Positions 18,875 to 28,332 of a stretch of DNA of 64,000 nt are shown one piece after another. This stretch comes from Streptomyces spiramyceticus (GTDB taxonomy: Bacteria > Actinomycetota > Actinomycetes > Streptomycetales > Streptomycetaceae), in the NCBI RefSeq assembly GCF_028807635.1, contig NZ_JARBAX010000001.1:2390001-2454000 (forward strand), in the 5' to 3' direction. Within the stretch, counting starts at the first letter, position 1. Each line of letters starts with the position of its first letter. Position numbers and translations under genes: made by a program. The notes under the pieces are model-generated. The model did not search any database, had not been told where the DNA came from, and saw only the letters and a list, made by a program, of their open reading frames with translations.

Positions 18875-19237
18875 CAGTCTTGTCACGACGCCTCAACGGC
18901 GTTTGGTTGCACGGTTGCTGCGCCACTTCTCCGCGCCGCCAACTGCACAAACCTTTCTCCGCCCCCAGTAACCGGATGAGGTGAAACATTACCCCCAAAT
19001 CGGTCACCAGGTTGACAGCGGGTGAGCAACCCGGTCTCCTAGTACGCATGCCAGCGACCGCAGTGCTCCCCCGGACCCACGCACGTGGGTTCCGTTGCGC
19101 TGTTCAGGCACGCTGTTGCTGTTCCAGCTGTTGAAGCCGCCGCGCTCCAGCTGACTCTCCGTAGCTTTCGGCTACATCTGTCTTGTGACATCTCTCCTTG
19201 CGACACCCCAGCACTCATGCCGAGGAACCCCCGCATC

Positions 19238-19738
19238 ATGAACAGCGACAGCGACCTCCAGATCGCCGGCGACATCCTCGCCGTCCAGCACCTTCTCCAG
19301 CCCGCTCGCGAGCACCCGGCCACCGTTGCCGAGTTCGTCGGGCTCGCCCGCTCCATCGCGGCCGACCGTGCGCAGTGGGAGCACCTCGTCTCGTACGACG
19401 CCACGAGCCGCTGGTACCACCGGCTGCGCACCGGGCCCGGCTATGAGGTCTGGCTGCTCAGCTGGGTGCCCGGACAGGGCAGCGGGCTGCACGACCACGG
19501 CCCTTCCTCCGGCGTGCTGACCGTCCTCGACGGGGAGTTGACCGAGCGCACGGAGCGGGTACAGCGCACGCTCGGGGCGGGCGCGCAGCGGGTGTTCGCG
19601 CCCGGGTACGCCCATGAGGTCGTCAACGACACGCTCGAGCCTGCGGTCAGCCTGCACGTCTACTTCCCCGGCCTGACAGAGATGCCTATGCACGCTGCTC
19701 AGTGCTCCCCGGCCGCCCAGGATGTCGTACCCGCCTGA
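19238..19738 (+). CDS. cysteine dioxygenase family cupin
   Basis: Probable Fe(II) enzyme oxidising a thiol such as cysteine to its sulfinate. 166 residues from ATG 19238 with GAGGAA 11 bases upstream; earlier in-frame ATGs lack a ribosome site. The cupin iron ligands are visible as His-x-His in GLHDHGPSSG and a third His in APGYAHEVVND; RWYHRL and YEVWLLSWVPGQ strands precede them. Length is shorter than mammalian CDO (about 200), as usual for bacterial members. Followed 13 bases later by fbiA, so the two may be co-transcribed, although no functional link to F420 is known. Exact substrate (cysteine or 3-mercaptopropionate) cannot be read. Confidence 0.85.
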   Translation: MNSDSDLQIAGDILAVQHLLQPAREHPATVAEFVGLARSIAADRAQWEHLVSYDATSRWYHRLRTGPGYEVWLLSWVPGQGSGLHDHGPSSGVLTVLDGELTERTERVQRTLGAGAQRVFAPGYAHEVVNDTLEPAVSLHVYFPGLTEMPMHAAQCSPAAQDVVPA

Positions 19739-19751
19739 CACACTGCTGTGC

Positions 19752-20708
19752 ATGCGCATTGTGGTTCTGGCAGGCGGTATCGGTGGCGCTCGCTTCCTCC
19801 GCGGCCTCAAGTCGGCCGCGCCTGACGCGGACATCACCGTCATCGGCAACACCGGTGACGACATTCATCTGTTCGGGCTCAAGGTCTGCCCCGACCTCGA
19901 CACCGTGATGTACACGCTCGGCGGCGGCATCAACGAGGAGCAGGGCTGGGGGCGTGCGGACGAGACCTTCCAGGTGAAGGGCGAGCTCGCGGCGTACGGC
20001 GTGGGGCCCGACTGGTTCGGGCTCGGCGACCGCGACTTCGCGACGCACATCGTCCGTACGCAGATGCTCGGCGCGGGCTACCCGCTGAGCGCCGTCACGG
20101 AGGCACTGTGCGAGCGGTGGCAGCCGGGCGTACGGCTCCTGCCGATGTCCGACGACCGTATCGAGACGCATGTCGCCGTCGACATCGACGGCGAGCGCAA
20201 GGCGATCCACTTCCAGGAGTACTGGGTGAAGCTGCGCGCCTCCGTGGACGCGCAGGCAGTCGTGCCGGTCGGTGCTGAGCAGGCCAAACCGGCGCCGGGG
20301 GTGCTCGAAGCGATCGCTTCGGCCGACGTCATTCTCTTCCCGCCGTCCAACCCCGTGGTGAGCATCGGGACCATCCTGGCCGTGCCCGGCATTCGTGAGG
20401 CGATCGCCGAGGCCGGTGTGCCCGTCGTGGGGCTCTCCCCGATCGTCGGGGACGCGCCCGTGCGCGGCATGGCCGACAAGGTGCTGGCTGCCGTTGGCGT
20501 GGAGTCCACCGCCGCGGCCGTCGCCCGGCACTACGGGTCCGGGCTGCTCGACGGATGGCTCGTCGACACGGTGGACGCGGGCGCGGTGGCCGACGTGGAG
20601 AGCGCCGGGATCCGGTGCCGGGCCGTACCGCTGATGATGACCGACGTCGAGGCCACGGCCCGGATGGCCCGCGAGGCGCTGGACCTGGCCGAGGAGGTCC
20701 GGGCGTGA
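19752..20708 (+). CDS. fbiA: 2-phospho-L-lactate transferase (coenzyme F420 synthesis)
   Basis: Transfers a phospho-lactate/phosphoenolpyruvate unit from the GDP-activated intermediate onto the deazaflavin Fo, making (dehydro-)F420-0. 318 residues from ATG 19752 ([20 protein letters not shown]), the hallmark CofD start; [19 protein letters not shown] and LGDRDFATH are the family's Fo/metal-binding segments, and [14 protein letters not shown] the GDP-binding one. The stop overlaps the GTG start of fbiB by 4 bases (20705-20708), so the two are translationally coupled as in mycobacteria. Upstream ATG 19722 is rejected since it overlaps the dioxygenase end. Confidence 0.96.
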   Translation: MRIVVLAGGIGGARFLRGLKSAAPDADITVIGNTGDDIHLFGLKVCPDLDTVMYTLGGGINEEQGWGRADETFQVKGELAAYGVGPDWFGLGDRDFATHIVRTQMLGAGYPLSAVTEALCERWQPGVRLLPMSDDRIETHVAVDIDGERKAIHFQEYWVKLRASVDAQAVVPVGAEQAKPAPGVLEAIASADVILFPPSNPVVSIGTILAVPGIREAIAEAGVPVVGLSPIVGDAPVRGMADKVLAAVGVESTAAAVARHYGSGLLDGWLVDTVDAGAVADVESAGIRCRAVPLMMTDVEATARMAREALDLAEEVRA

Positions 20709-22063
20709 ACACGCCGCCGGCGTACCGGGTGTGGGCGCTGCCCGGGCTGCCGGAGGTGCGGGCCGGGGACGACCTGGCGAAGCTGATCGCCGGCGTCGAA
20801 CCGGGGCTCGTCGACGGGGACATCCTGCTCGTCACGTCGAAAATCGTCAGCAAGGCGGAGGGGCGCGTCGTCCGGGCGGCCGACCGTGAGGCGGCGATAG
20901 ACGCGGAGACGGTACGGGTCGTCGCGCGGCGCGGGACGCTTCGTATCGTCGAGAACCGGCAGGGTCTCGTTATGGCGGCGGCCGGCGTGGACGCGTCCAA
21001 CACCCCTGCCGGGACTGTGCTGTTGCTGCCCGCCGATCCCGACGCGTCGGCGCGGGCGATCCGGCAAGGGCTGCGGGACACGCTCGGCGTGGATGTGGGT
21101 GTCGTCATTACGGACACCTTCGGACGGCCCTGGCGCAATGGCCTGACGGACGTCGCGATCGGCGCGGCCGGTGTGCGGGTGCTGGACGATCTGCGGGGCG
21201 GGACCGATTCGCACGGCAATCCGCTGAACATGACGGTTGTCGCCACCGCCGACGAACTGGCCGCGGCCGGAGATCTGGTGAAGGGCAAGGCGGCCGGGCT
21301 GCCCGTCGCGGTGGTGCGGGGGCTTGCTCATGCGGTGGCCGACGACGTGGCTGATGGTGCGGCCGACGACGTGGCCGATGGTGCGGCTGACCGCGCGGGC
21401 GGAGCTCAGGGCGCTGCCGCGTTGGTGCGGGGTGCGGCGGACGACATGTTCCGGCTCGGGACCTCGGAGGCTGTACGGGAAGCGGTCACCCTGCGGCGTA
21501 CCGTGCGGGAATTCACGGACGAGCCGGTGGACCCGGCGGCGGTACGACGCGCGGTCGCGGCGGCGGTGACGGCGCCCGCGCCGCATCACACCACGCCCTG
21601 GCGCTTCGTACTCCTGGAGTCGGAGACGGCACGGGTGCGGCTGCTCGATGCCATGCGGGACGCGTGGATCGCGGATCTGCGGGGCGACGGCAAGTCCGAG
21701 GAGTCGATCGCGAAGCGGGTGCGGCGGGGGGATGTGCTGCGCCGGGCGCCGTATCTGGTGGTGCCGTGCCTGGTGATGGACGGGTCACATGTGTACGGGG
21801 ATGCCCGTCGCGACGCGGCGGAGCGGGAGATGTTCGTGGTCGCGGCGGGGGCCGGGGTGCAGAACTTCCTGGTCGCGCTGGCAGGTGAGCGACTGGGGTC
21901 GGCGTGGGTTTCGTCGACGATGTTCTGCCGCGATGTGGTGCGGGATGTGCTGGAGCTGTCGGCGGAGTGGGACCCGATGGGCGCGGTTGCGGTGGGACGG
22001 GCGGCGGTTGTCCCGGCTGCGCGGGCGGGGCGGGATGCGGGGGCGTTCATCGAGGTGCGGTGA
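20705..22063 (+). CDS. fbiB: bifunctional F420-0:gamma-glutamyl ligase / FMN reductase
   Basis: Adds glutamates to F420-0 (N-terminal domain) and in actinobacteria reduces dehydro-F420-0 with the C-terminal FMN domain. 452 residues from GTG 20705. N-terminal domain (about 1-245): [39 protein letters not shown] and [18 protein letters not shown]-terminal nitroreductase-type domain (about 255-452): [29 protein letters not shown] and [20 protein letters not shown]. The linker carries an unusual repeat, ADDVADGA twice (about residues 212-230). Coupled to fbiA by the GTGA overlap. Confidence 0.95.
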   Translation: MNTPPAYRVWALPGLPEVRAGDDLAKLIAGVEPGLVDGDILLVTSKIVSKAEGRVVRAADREAAIDAETVRVVARRGTLRIVENRQGLVMAAAGVDASNTPAGTVLLLPADPDASARAIRQGLRDTLGVDVGVVITDTFGRPWRNGLTDVAIGAAGVRVLDDLRGGTDSHGNPLNMTVVATADELAAAGDLVKGKAAGLPVAVVRGLAHAVADDVADGAADDVADGAADRAGGAQGAAALVRGAADDMFRLGTSEAVREAVTLRRTVREFTDEPVDPAAVRRAVAAAVTAPAPHHTTPWRFVLLESETARVRLLDAMRDAWIADLRGDGKSEESIAKRVRRGDVLRRAPYLVVPCLVMDGSHVYGDARRDAAEREMFVVAAGAGVQNFLVALAGERLGSAWVSSTMFCRDVVRDVLELSAEWDPMGAVAVGRAAVVPAARAGRDAGAFIEVR

Positions 22064-22076
22064 CGCGGTTGCGGTG

Positions 22077-22205
22077 CCGTGACGCGGTGGCGGTGCTGGT
22101 GCAGTGGCGCTTTGCGCGTTGCGGTGGCGGTGCCGTGACGCAGTGGCGGTGCCGTGACGCAGTGGCGGTGCTGGTGCAGTGGCGCTTTGCACGTTGCGGT
22201 GGCGG
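22077..22205 (+). repeat. 54-base direct repeat after fbiB
   Basis: Copy A at 22077-22130 and copy B at 22152-22205 differ at two positions. The 21 bases between them repeat the start of the unit. The whole array sits between the convergent ends of fbiB and the DNA glycosylase gene. No hairpin terminator with a T tract is seen here. It is a minisatellite-like duplication, not a CRISPR. Confidence 0.9.
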
Positions 22206-22223
22206 CGCGGACGGCCGACATCG

Positions 22224-23243
22224 CTACAGGCGAGCTATGTTGCCCGGGGTCATTCGGGGGGCTCTCCTGGGCGGGGTTCGGCCCGACAGGAGGATCAGGC
22301 GGGCCGCGCGGTGGCGTTGGCCTTCGTACGGGGTCAGGAGTTCCAGCATCGCCGCGTCGTCCGCCGTGCGGTCGCCTGCGAGGGCGTAGCCGACGATGCT
22401 GGGCAGGTGGTAGTCGCCCACCGAGACCGCGTCGGGGGCGCCGTTGCTGCGTTGCAGGGTCTCCGCGGCCGTCCAGGGACCGATGCCCGGGATCAGCTGC
22501 AGTCGGGCGGACGCGTCCTCGGGAGACATGGCTGCCGCCTCCTCCAGGCGTCGGGCCACCCGCACCGCCCGCACGACCGTCGCCGAGCGCTTGCTGTCCA
22601 CGCCCGCCCGGTGCCATTCCCAGGACGGGATCAGCGACCAGGTGCGGGCGTCCGGAATGACGTGCATCCCGCCGTCCACCGGGCCGGGGGCCGGTTCGCC
22701 GTACTTGCGGACCAGCAGCCGCCACGCCCGGTACGCCTCGTCCGTCGTGACCTTCTGCTCCAGGATCGACGGAATCAGGGATTCCATCACCAGGCCGGTC
22801 CTGCCCAGCCTCAGCCCCGGACACCTCCGCCACGTCTCCGCCACGATGCGGTGGCGCGGGGCGAAGGCCGACGGGTCGTCCAAGCTGCCCAGCAGCGGCG
22901 GCAGTTGGGCCAGGAGCCAGTCCGCTCCCTCGCCCCAGGCGGCCGCCTCCACCTCGCCGCCCCGCATGGCGACCCGCAGCGTGCCGGGGCCCGTGGGCGT
23001 ACGGCAGGACCGCCAGACGGAGCCGTCGGGCGTCCTGCGGGACGTGGGGTCGTACGGGCCCCGCCTGAGGGGGCCGAGGACCAGGCCGAGGTCGAGCGGG
23101 CCCTGCGGGGTCCACTTCCGGGTGAGGGCGGGGGACGCCGTGGGCTGGGCCGGCCGAGATCCAGGGCGTGGCGGGGGTATCGCCGCTTCGCCGCCCCGCA
23201 CCGTGGTGCGGGTGACGGGGCGAGGGGCGAAGCGTCCTGCCAC
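22224..23243 (-). CDS. DNA-3-methyladenine glycosylase 2 family (AlkA-like, HhH-GPD)
   Basis: Base-excision repair enzyme removing alkylated purines. 339 residues from ATG 23243. The helix-hairpin-helix reads LQLIPGIGPWTAAETLQRS, followed by the Gly/Pro-Asp loop with the catalytic Asp in DAVSVGDYHLPSIVGYAL; SLIPSILEQKVTTDEAYRA is the preceding conserved helix. The N-terminal 45 residues are Pro/Arg-rich and may be disordered or reflect a later true start, but no better start was seen. Convergent with fbiB. Confidence 0.88.
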   Translation of the reverse strand: MAGRFAPRPVTRTTVRGGEAAIPPPRPGSRPAQPTASPALTRKWTPQGPLDLGLVLGPLRRGPYDPTSRRTPDGSVWRSCRTPTGPGTLRVAMRGGEVEAAAWGEGADWLLAQLPPLLGSLDDPSAFAPRHRIVAETWRRCPGLRLGRTGLVMESLIPSILEQKVTTDEAYRAWRLLVRKYGEPAPGPVDGGMHVIPDARTWSLIPSWEWHRAGVDSKRSATVVRAVRVARRLEEAAAMSPEDASARLQLIPGIGPWTAAETLQRSNGAPDAVSVGDYHLPSIVGYALAGDRTADDAAMLELLTPYEGQRHRAARLILLSGRTPPRRAPRMTPGNIARL

Positions 23244-23329
23244 GGGTCGGTCCTCAGGTCTTCAGGTCGGGACGTCGGGAGGTCTTCAGGTCGGGAGGTG
23301 CTGTCCTTCGAGCGTACGGGCTGATCGCC

Positions 23330-24412
23330 CTACTGGTCGGACGAGAAGCGGACCGACGCGTCCGGAAGCGTTGCGCCGCACCACACCCGTATGCCCTCGC
23401 GCAGCTCGTTGTCCGCGCCCACCGTCGCGCCGTCGCCGATGACCGCGCCGGACAGGACCGTACGGGCGCCGATCACCGCGCCCGCCCCGATCAGCGAGTC
23501 GTTGATCACCGCCCCCGCGCCGATCACCGCGTCGGCCAGGACCGCGCTGCCGTCGATACGGGCGCCCTCGCCGACCACCGCCCCCTCGCCGACCACCGTG
23601 CCGCCGGTCAGCTTCGCATCGCCGGCGACGGACGCGGTCGGCAGCACCAGTCGGTCGCCGCAGCGGCCAGGGACCGCCGGGGACGGGGCCCGGCCGAGCA
23701 CCAGGTCGGCGGAGCCGCGGACGAAGGCCTGCGGGGTACCGAGGTCCAGCCAGTACGTCGAGTCGACCATGCCCTGGAGGTGGGCGCCGGAGGCGAGCAG
23801 GTCGGGGAAGGTCTCGCGTTCGACGGAGACGGGGCGGCCTGCCGGAATCGTGTCTATGACGGAGCGGCGGAAGACGTACGCGCCGGCGTTGATCTGGTCG
23901 GTGACGATCTCCTCGGGGGTCTGGGGCTTTTCGAGGAACGCCGTGACCCGGCCCGTGGAATCGGTCGGGACCAGGCCGAAGGCCCGGGGGTCCTCGACCC
24001 GGGTGAGGTGGAGTGAGACGTCCGCGCCCGAGGACCGGTGGGTGGAGACGAGGGCTTCGATGTCGAGGCCCGTGAGGATGTCGCCGTTGAAGATGAGCAC
24101 CGGATCGTCGGGCGCGGAGTGCAGGCGGGAGGCGACGTTGCGGATGGCGCCGCCGGTGCCGAGCGGCTCTTCCTCGGTGACGTACTCGAGATGGAGACCG
24201 AGCGCCGCGCTGTCGCCGAAGTGCGGCTCGAAGACTTCGGCGAGGTACGACGTCGCGAGGACGATGTGTTCGACTCCGGCGGCCCGTGCGCGGGCCAACT
24301 GGTGGGTGAGGAAGGGCACGCCTGCCGCCGGGACCATCGGCTTCGGTGTGTGCACGGTGAGCGGGCGCAACCTTGTGCCCTTGCCGCCGACCAGGAGGAT
24401 CGCTTCAGTCAC
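23330..24412 (-). CDS. NDP-sugar pyrophosphorylase, probable mannose-1-phosphate guanylyltransferase
   Basis: Makes a nucleotide sugar from sugar-1-phosphate. 360 residues from ATG 24412 (MTEAILLVGGKGTRLRPLTV) with the pyrophosphorylase signature GGKGTRLRPLT, the activator/metal segments PKPMVPAAGVPFL and VLIFNGDILTGLD, and FLEKP in the sugar site. Residues about 255-350 form a left-handed beta helix of hexapeptide repeats (VVGEGAVVGEGARIDGSAVL). The location with manA/manB makes GDP-mannose the most likely product, and the mycobacterial gene in this position is called manC/rmlA2. Thymidylyl- or glucose-specific activity cannot be excluded by sequence alone. Confidence 0.85.
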   Translation of the reverse strand: MTEAILLVGGKGTRLRPLTVHTPKPMVPAAGVPFLTHQLARARAAGVEHIVLATSYLAEVFEPHFGDSAALGLHLEYVTEEEPLGTGGAIRNVASRLHSAPDDPVLIFNGDILTGLDIEALVSTHRSSGADVSLHLTRVEDPRAFGLVPTDSTGRVTAFLEKPQTPEEIVTDQINAGAYVFRRSVIDTIPAGRPVSVERETFPDLLASGAHLQGMVDSTYWLDLGTPQAFVRGSADLVLGRAPSPAVPGRCGDRLVLPTASVAGDAKLTGGTVVGEGAVVGEGARIDGSAVLADAVIGAGAVINDSLIGAGAVIGARTVLSGAVIGDGATVGADNELREGIRVWCGATLPDASVRFSSDQ

Positions 24413-24496
24413 CTTGTCGTCTCTGCTTCCTACTGGGGCCGGCCGGGTACGGGCAGGCCAGTGTATGCAGACCGTTCGATATGCCCCGGTCGGTCG

Positions 24497-25843
24497 TCAC
24501 CGGCCCTGCAGTTGGGCCGCGCCGTCCCGGACGGTGCCGAGCTTGTCGTAGAGCTGGCCTCCCGGGCAGTCGGTGTTGAATCCGTCCCGGTGTCCCGAGA
24601 TGACGTTGAGCTTCACGCTGGTGCCTTTCTTGAACCGACCGTTACCACCGGACGTGAGGTACGTCGCGGCGCGCGGGTCGGCTCCGAACAGGCCGAGCTT
24701 CCAGGCGGTGAGGGCGGCAACGCCGTTCACGGCGGCGGCGGACGGATTCGAGCGGCTGTACGTTCCGAGGACGGCGATGCCCATCGTGTTGCTGTTGAAA
24801 CCGAGAGTGTGCGCCCCGAGGACCGGGTTGGCCACACCCCCTGCCCGTCCTTCGTAGATGGTCCCGCACTTGTCGATGGCGAAGTTGTAGCCGATGTCGC
24901 GCCAGCCGTTGCTCTTGACGTGGTAGCGGTAAATACCGCGCAGGACTGAGGGCACCTGCGAGCATTTGTAGTTGTTGCCGGTCGCGCTGTGGTGCACGAA
25001 GGCCGCCTTCACCCGCTTCGTGTAGACGAAGTTGCGCTCGCGGAGCCGCTCGTCCGCCCCCCAGCCCCTGCGCGTGATGATGCGCGGGCGCGGCCCGATA
25101 TTCGGTTGCCCGCCCAGTACGACGGCTTCCTCCTCCGTCTCGGCCCGGCTCAGCGGCGCGAGCTCGGTGGCGCCGAGCGGTCCGAGTAGGGCGTTGACCG
25201 CCGAACTCGCGGCCTCCTCGGGCGTCAGGACGACCGGCGGGGGCGGGCCGTCCGCCCTGGAGCCGCCGGGCGCGTCCCCGTCGGACGGATCGTCGCCGGG
25301 GTCGACCAGGTCGAGGCGCAGGCCGGTGGGGAGCGGCGCCGGCGGTTCGCCGGCACGTACGCCGTTCTCGGCCTGTACGCGCACTTCTACGCCGTCGCTT
25401 TTGCCGACCCACAGGGGCGCGGTCGAGCCGCGCACCTTCCCCGAGTCGCGCTCCGCCGTACCCGGATCGGCGGCGTGCTCGTGGTTGTGCGTCTCGACGT
25501 GGCGCCAGCCGGACCAGCGGGCCGTCCCGGCGGCGCGGGTGCGGACCTGGACCGTGCCGTGGAGTTCGGCGTCGGCGTCGTCCCAGACGACGCCGAGGAG
25601 CGAGAAGGGCCTGACGGCGCGTTTACCCAGGCCCTGTGGTGCGGTGCCTGGGGGCTCGGTGGCCGAGCGCGCGTCGGGCGGGAGTGGCGCGAGGGGCAAC
25701 GACTGGGTGGAGCCCGGCACTGCCGGGCTCACCGGGACGGCCGGTGCCGTGGCCGCCGGAGCGGGGGCGGCCACGGCGCCGGTGGGCAGGATCAGGGCGG
25801 CGGCGGAAGCGACGCCGATCGCGGAAGCAAGGAGTACACGCAT
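24497..25843 (-). CDS. secreted PGRP-type N-acetylmuramoyl-L-alanine amidase
   Basis: Cleaves the bond between muramic acid and the stem peptide of peptidoglycan. 448 residues from ATG 25843 (MRVLLASAIGVASAAALILP, signal peptide); ATG 25867 gives an 8-residue extension and has a weak GGACAG site, so either may be used. After a Pro/Ala-rich region and a beta domain, the C-terminal amidase_2/PGRP domain starts at RIITRRGWGADERL. Zinc ligands are visible: AAFVHHSATG (His), the later GHRDGFNTDCPG (His, Cys), with the catalytic Tyr in GYNFAIDKCGTIYEGRAGG. The gene is divergent from the TIGR03089 gene. Confidence 0.9.
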   Translation of the reverse strand: MRVLLASAIGVASAAALILPTGAVAAPAPAATAPAVPVSPAVPGSTQSLPLAPLPPDARSATEPPGTAPQGLGKRAVRPFSLLGVVWDDADAELHGTVQVRTRAAGTARWSGWRHVETHNHEHAADPGTAERDSGKVRGSTAPLWVGKSDGVEVRVQAENGVRAGEPPAPLPTGLRLDLVDPGDDPSDGDAPGGSRADGPPPPVVLTPEEAASSAVNALLGPLGATELAPLSRAETEEEAVVLGGQPNIGPRPRIITRRGWGADERLRERNFVYTKRVKAAFVHHSATGNNYKCSQVPSVLRGIYRYHVKSNGWRDIGYNFAIDKCGTIYEGRAGGVANPVLGAHTLGFNSNTMGIAVLGTYSRSNPSAAAVNGVAALTAWKLGLFGADPRAATYLTSGGNGRFKKGTSVKLNVISGHRDGFNTDCPGGQLYDKLGTVRDGAAQLQGR

Positions 25844-25981
25844 GAAACAGATCATGGACATATTCATACAAATCTGTCCATTGGGGAGTTGACGGAACGT
25901 CGGCCGAACCGGTGTACCCGCGGCCCGTCCACGCCCGGGGACCGCCGCCCGTGCCGGAGGCCACGGCGTACCCTTGCGCGG

Positions 25982-26746
25982 GTGAACGCCACCGATCGCA
26001 CCCCCGCCGACCTGCTGCGATCCGCGCTCGCCGCGGACCCCGCCCAGCCCCTGGTCACCTTCTACGACGACGCCACCGGCGAACGCGTGGAATTGTCCGT
26101 CGCCACCTTCGCCAATTGGGTGGCGAAGACCGCCAATCTGCTCCAGGGCGACCTCGCCGCCGCGCCCGGCGACCGGCTCGCACTGCTGCTGCCCGCGCAC
26201 TGGCAGACCGCCGTCTGGCTGCTTGCCTGCTCGTCCGTCGGAGTGGTCGCGGACGTCGGCGGCGACCCGGTCGGCGCCGATCTGGTGGTCAGCGGACCGG
26301 ACACGCTGGACAAGGCGCGCGCCTGCGGCGGGGAGCGCGTGGCGCTGGCCCTGCGCCCCCTGGGCGGCCGCTTCCCGCAGGCGCCCGCCGGGTTCGCGGA
26401 CTACGCCGTCGAGGTGCCCGGGCAGGGGGACCGTTTCGCACCGTTCGCCCCGGTCGACCCGGGCGGGCCCGCACTCGCCGTCGGCGGTACGGAACTGACG
26501 GCCGCGCAGCTCGTCGGGCAGGCGCGGGCCGACGCCGCCGAGCTCGGTCTCGTACCGGGATCGCGCCTGCTTTCGGGGCTCTCGTACGACACCTGGCAGG
26601 GGGTTTCGGCGGGTCTGTTCGCGCCGCTCGCCGTCGGCGGGTCCGTGGTGCTCTGCCGGAACCTGGGGCAGCTCTCCGAAGAGGGCCTCGCCCAGCGGAT
26701 CGAGAGCGAGCGGGTCACCAACACCGCAGTACGACAAGAGCTCTGA
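25982..26746 (+). CDS. TIGR03089 family protein (AMP-binding-like N-terminal domain)
   Basis: 254 residues from GTG 25982 (NATDRTPADLLRSALAAD). The sequence resembles the first third of acyl-CoA synthetase-type AMP-binding enzymes (FYDDATGERVELSVATFANW, APGDRLALLLPAHWQTAVWL) but stops before the P-loop and the adenylation core, so it cannot make an acyl-adenylate on its own. This truncated form is a stand-alone actinobacterial family, conserved between a peptidoglycan amidase and an LCP gene. Function unknown. A TTGACG box at 25892 with a weak TGTACC 18 bases downstream is a possible promoter. Confidence 0.85.
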   Translation: MNATDRTPADLLRSALAADPAQPLVTFYDDATGERVELSVATFANWVAKTANLLQGDLAAAPGDRLALLLPAHWQTAVWLLACSSVGVVADVGGDPVGADLVVSGPDTLDKARACGGERVALALRPLGGRFPQAPAGFADYAVEVPGQGDRFAPFAPVDPGGPALAVGGTELTAAQLVGQARADAAELGLVPGSRLLSGLSYDTWQGVSAGLFAPLAVGGSVVLCRNLGQLSEEGLAQRIESERVTNTAVRQEL

Positions 26747-26898
26747 GGGCCACCCGTCCGGCCCACCGGCTGCCGAGCCCCCGGGCCACGGGCCCAACCG
26801 CGGTACATGATCGACGGTACGCATCGCACAACCAAGCGCGAGGTTCAGCCGTCTACCCCTGCGACCGGCGGCCCAGCTCGCCGCCGGCTCCGTGAAGG

Positions 26899-28227
26899 AT
26901 GGACGCAGACGTGACCGACAGTGCTGACACGCCCTCCGAACCGGACAACCCGGCCGAGGACGAGGTAAAGGACGGGGCCACGGGGGTTGCGGGCGAGCGC
27001 GACGAGGAAGAAACCGCCACCGGAGACGAGAACGGTGACCGCGCAGACTCCTCCGCAGCGGGGCTCGCAGCGAACCACCGGCGCGGCTGGCTCCGTTGGG
27101 CCGCTCTCGGCGCCTCCTTCGTCCTCCTCGTCGCGGCCGGCGTCGGCTGGTGGATCTACAAGAAGCTCGACAGCAACATCACCACGGACACCAGCGCCGC
27201 CGCGGAGCTGGAGGCCTACGAGAAGGAACGCCCCACGCCCGTTGTGCAGGGCGCCCAGAACATCCTGCTCATCGGGTCCGACACCCGTTCGGGCGATGGC
27301 AACAGCGAGTACGGCCGGGACAAGGGCGGCCCGCGCTCCGACACCACGATCCTGCTGCACCTCTCCGCGGACCGGGACAGTGCCACGGCCGTGTCGCTGC
27401 CCCGCGACCTGATGGTGGAGATTCCCAGCTGCCGCAAGGGGGACGGCACCCGTTCCTGGGAGCAATCCGCGCAGTTCAACTCTGCGTTCGAGCTCGGCGG
27501 TACGGCCTGCACCATCCGTACGGTCGAGCGGCTCACCGGCATCCGCATCGACCACCACATGGTCGTCGACTTCGCGGGCTTCAAGGAGATGGTCGACGCG
27601 GTGAAGGGTGTCGAGATCTGCCTCAAGGAGCCGATCGACGACAAGGCGGCCCGTCTCCAGCTGAAGGCCGGCCGCCAGAAGCTCGGCGGCGAGCAGGCCC
27701 TCGGTTACGTACGGGCCCGCAAATCCATCGGCAACGGCAGCGACACCGAACGCATGGACCGCCAGCAGCGGTTCCTCGGGGCTCTGGTGAACAAGGTCCA
27801 GAGCAACGGCGTACTGCTCAATCCGACCCGGCTCTACCCGGTCCTGGACGCGGCGACGAGGTCCCTCACCACCGATCCGGGCCTCGACTCGCTCAAGGAT
27901 CTGTACGACCTGGTACGCGGCATGCGGAACATCCCCGCCGAAAAGGTGCAGTTCATGACTGTTCCCCGGCAGCCGTACGCGAGCGACCCGAACCGCGACG
28001 AACTCGTCGAACCGGAAGCGGGCCGCCTCTTCAAGCGATTGCGCGAGGATGCTCCGGTCTCGGTCGCACCGGCCGGATCCGGGAAAACGGACGAAAATAC
28101 CGATGCGGACACGGAAAGCGGTGCGGACGCGGAAAGCAACGAGAAGCCGGACGACACCGGCCCCGCGAGCCCGACCGCGACGCCGACTTTCACGGGATCC
28201 AATGCCGCGACTGACGAGTGCGAGTAA
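26899..28227 (+). CDS. LCP (LytR-CpsA-Psr) family glycopolymer ligase 1
   Basis: Attaches undecaprenyl-linked polymers (teichoic acid, arabinogalactan-like or capsular) to peptidoglycan on the outer face of the membrane. 442 residues from ATG 26899. Acidic cytoplasmic N-terminus (1-60), one membrane anchor about 64-87 (SFVLLVAAGVGWWIYK) and the LCP domain from about 118. The family's catalytic positions are present: Asp128/Arg130 in LLIGSDTRSG and Arg169 in SLPRDLMVEIP, plus RMDRQQRFL. No C-terminal LytR_C domain; an acidic, Thr/Ala-rich tail follows. First of five LCP genes within 10 kb. Confidence 0.93.
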   Translation: MDADVTDSADTPSEPDNPAEDEVKDGATGVAGERDEEETATGDENGDRADSSAAGLAANHRRGWLRWAALGASFVLLVAAGVGWWIYKKLDSNITTDTSAAAELEAYEKERPTPVVQGAQNILLIGSDTRSGDGNSEYGRDKGGPRSDTTILLHLSADRDSATAVSLPRDLMVEIPSCRKGDGTRSWEQSAQFNSAFELGGTACTIRTVERLTGIRIDHHMVVDFAGFKEMVDAVKGVEICLKEPIDDKAARLQLKAGRQKLGGEQALGYVRARKSIGNGSDTERMDRQQRFLGALVNKVQSNGVLLNPTRLYPVLDAATRSLTTDPGLDSLKDLYDLVRGMRNIPAEKVQFMTVPRQPYASDPNRDELVEPEAGRLFKRLREDAPVSVAPAGSGKTDENTDADTESGADAESNEKPDDTGPASPTATPTFTGSNAATDECE

Positions 28228-28273
28228 AACCATCACCAAGGCGGGACAGGCAACGGACACGGATTGGGCGTAT

Positions 28274-28332
28274 TGCCCAGTTGTAAGGGGAGTGGAATTT
28301 GTCACGGACGTCGCCCCACGCTGAACTGGGCA
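28274..28332. promoter_or_regulatory. long-range inverted repeat before LCP gene 2
   Basis: TGCCCAGTT (28274-28282) and AACTGGGCA (28324-28332) are perfect 9-bp arms 41 bases apart. The interval contains AT-richer DNA and lies about 115 bases before the start of LCP gene 2. Could be a two-site operator or leader structure; evidence is limited to symmetry. Confidence 0.35.

Larger units (their letters stand above)
18662..19237. other. 576-base divergent control region whiB / cdo
   Basis: No gene. It has lower GC than its surroundings, contains the whiB promoter and the palindrome listed separately, and near 19012 a TTGACA box on the plus strand that could belong to the cysteine dioxygenase gene (its -10 partner is not clear). 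Length is typical of a developmentally regulated whi gene. Confidence 0.6.

Noticed and set aside
22077..22205. Direct repeats that might be a small CRISPR array
   Set aside because: Only two long copies, the 21-base spacer is itself part of the repeat, and there are no cas genes. It is a minisatellite-type duplication.
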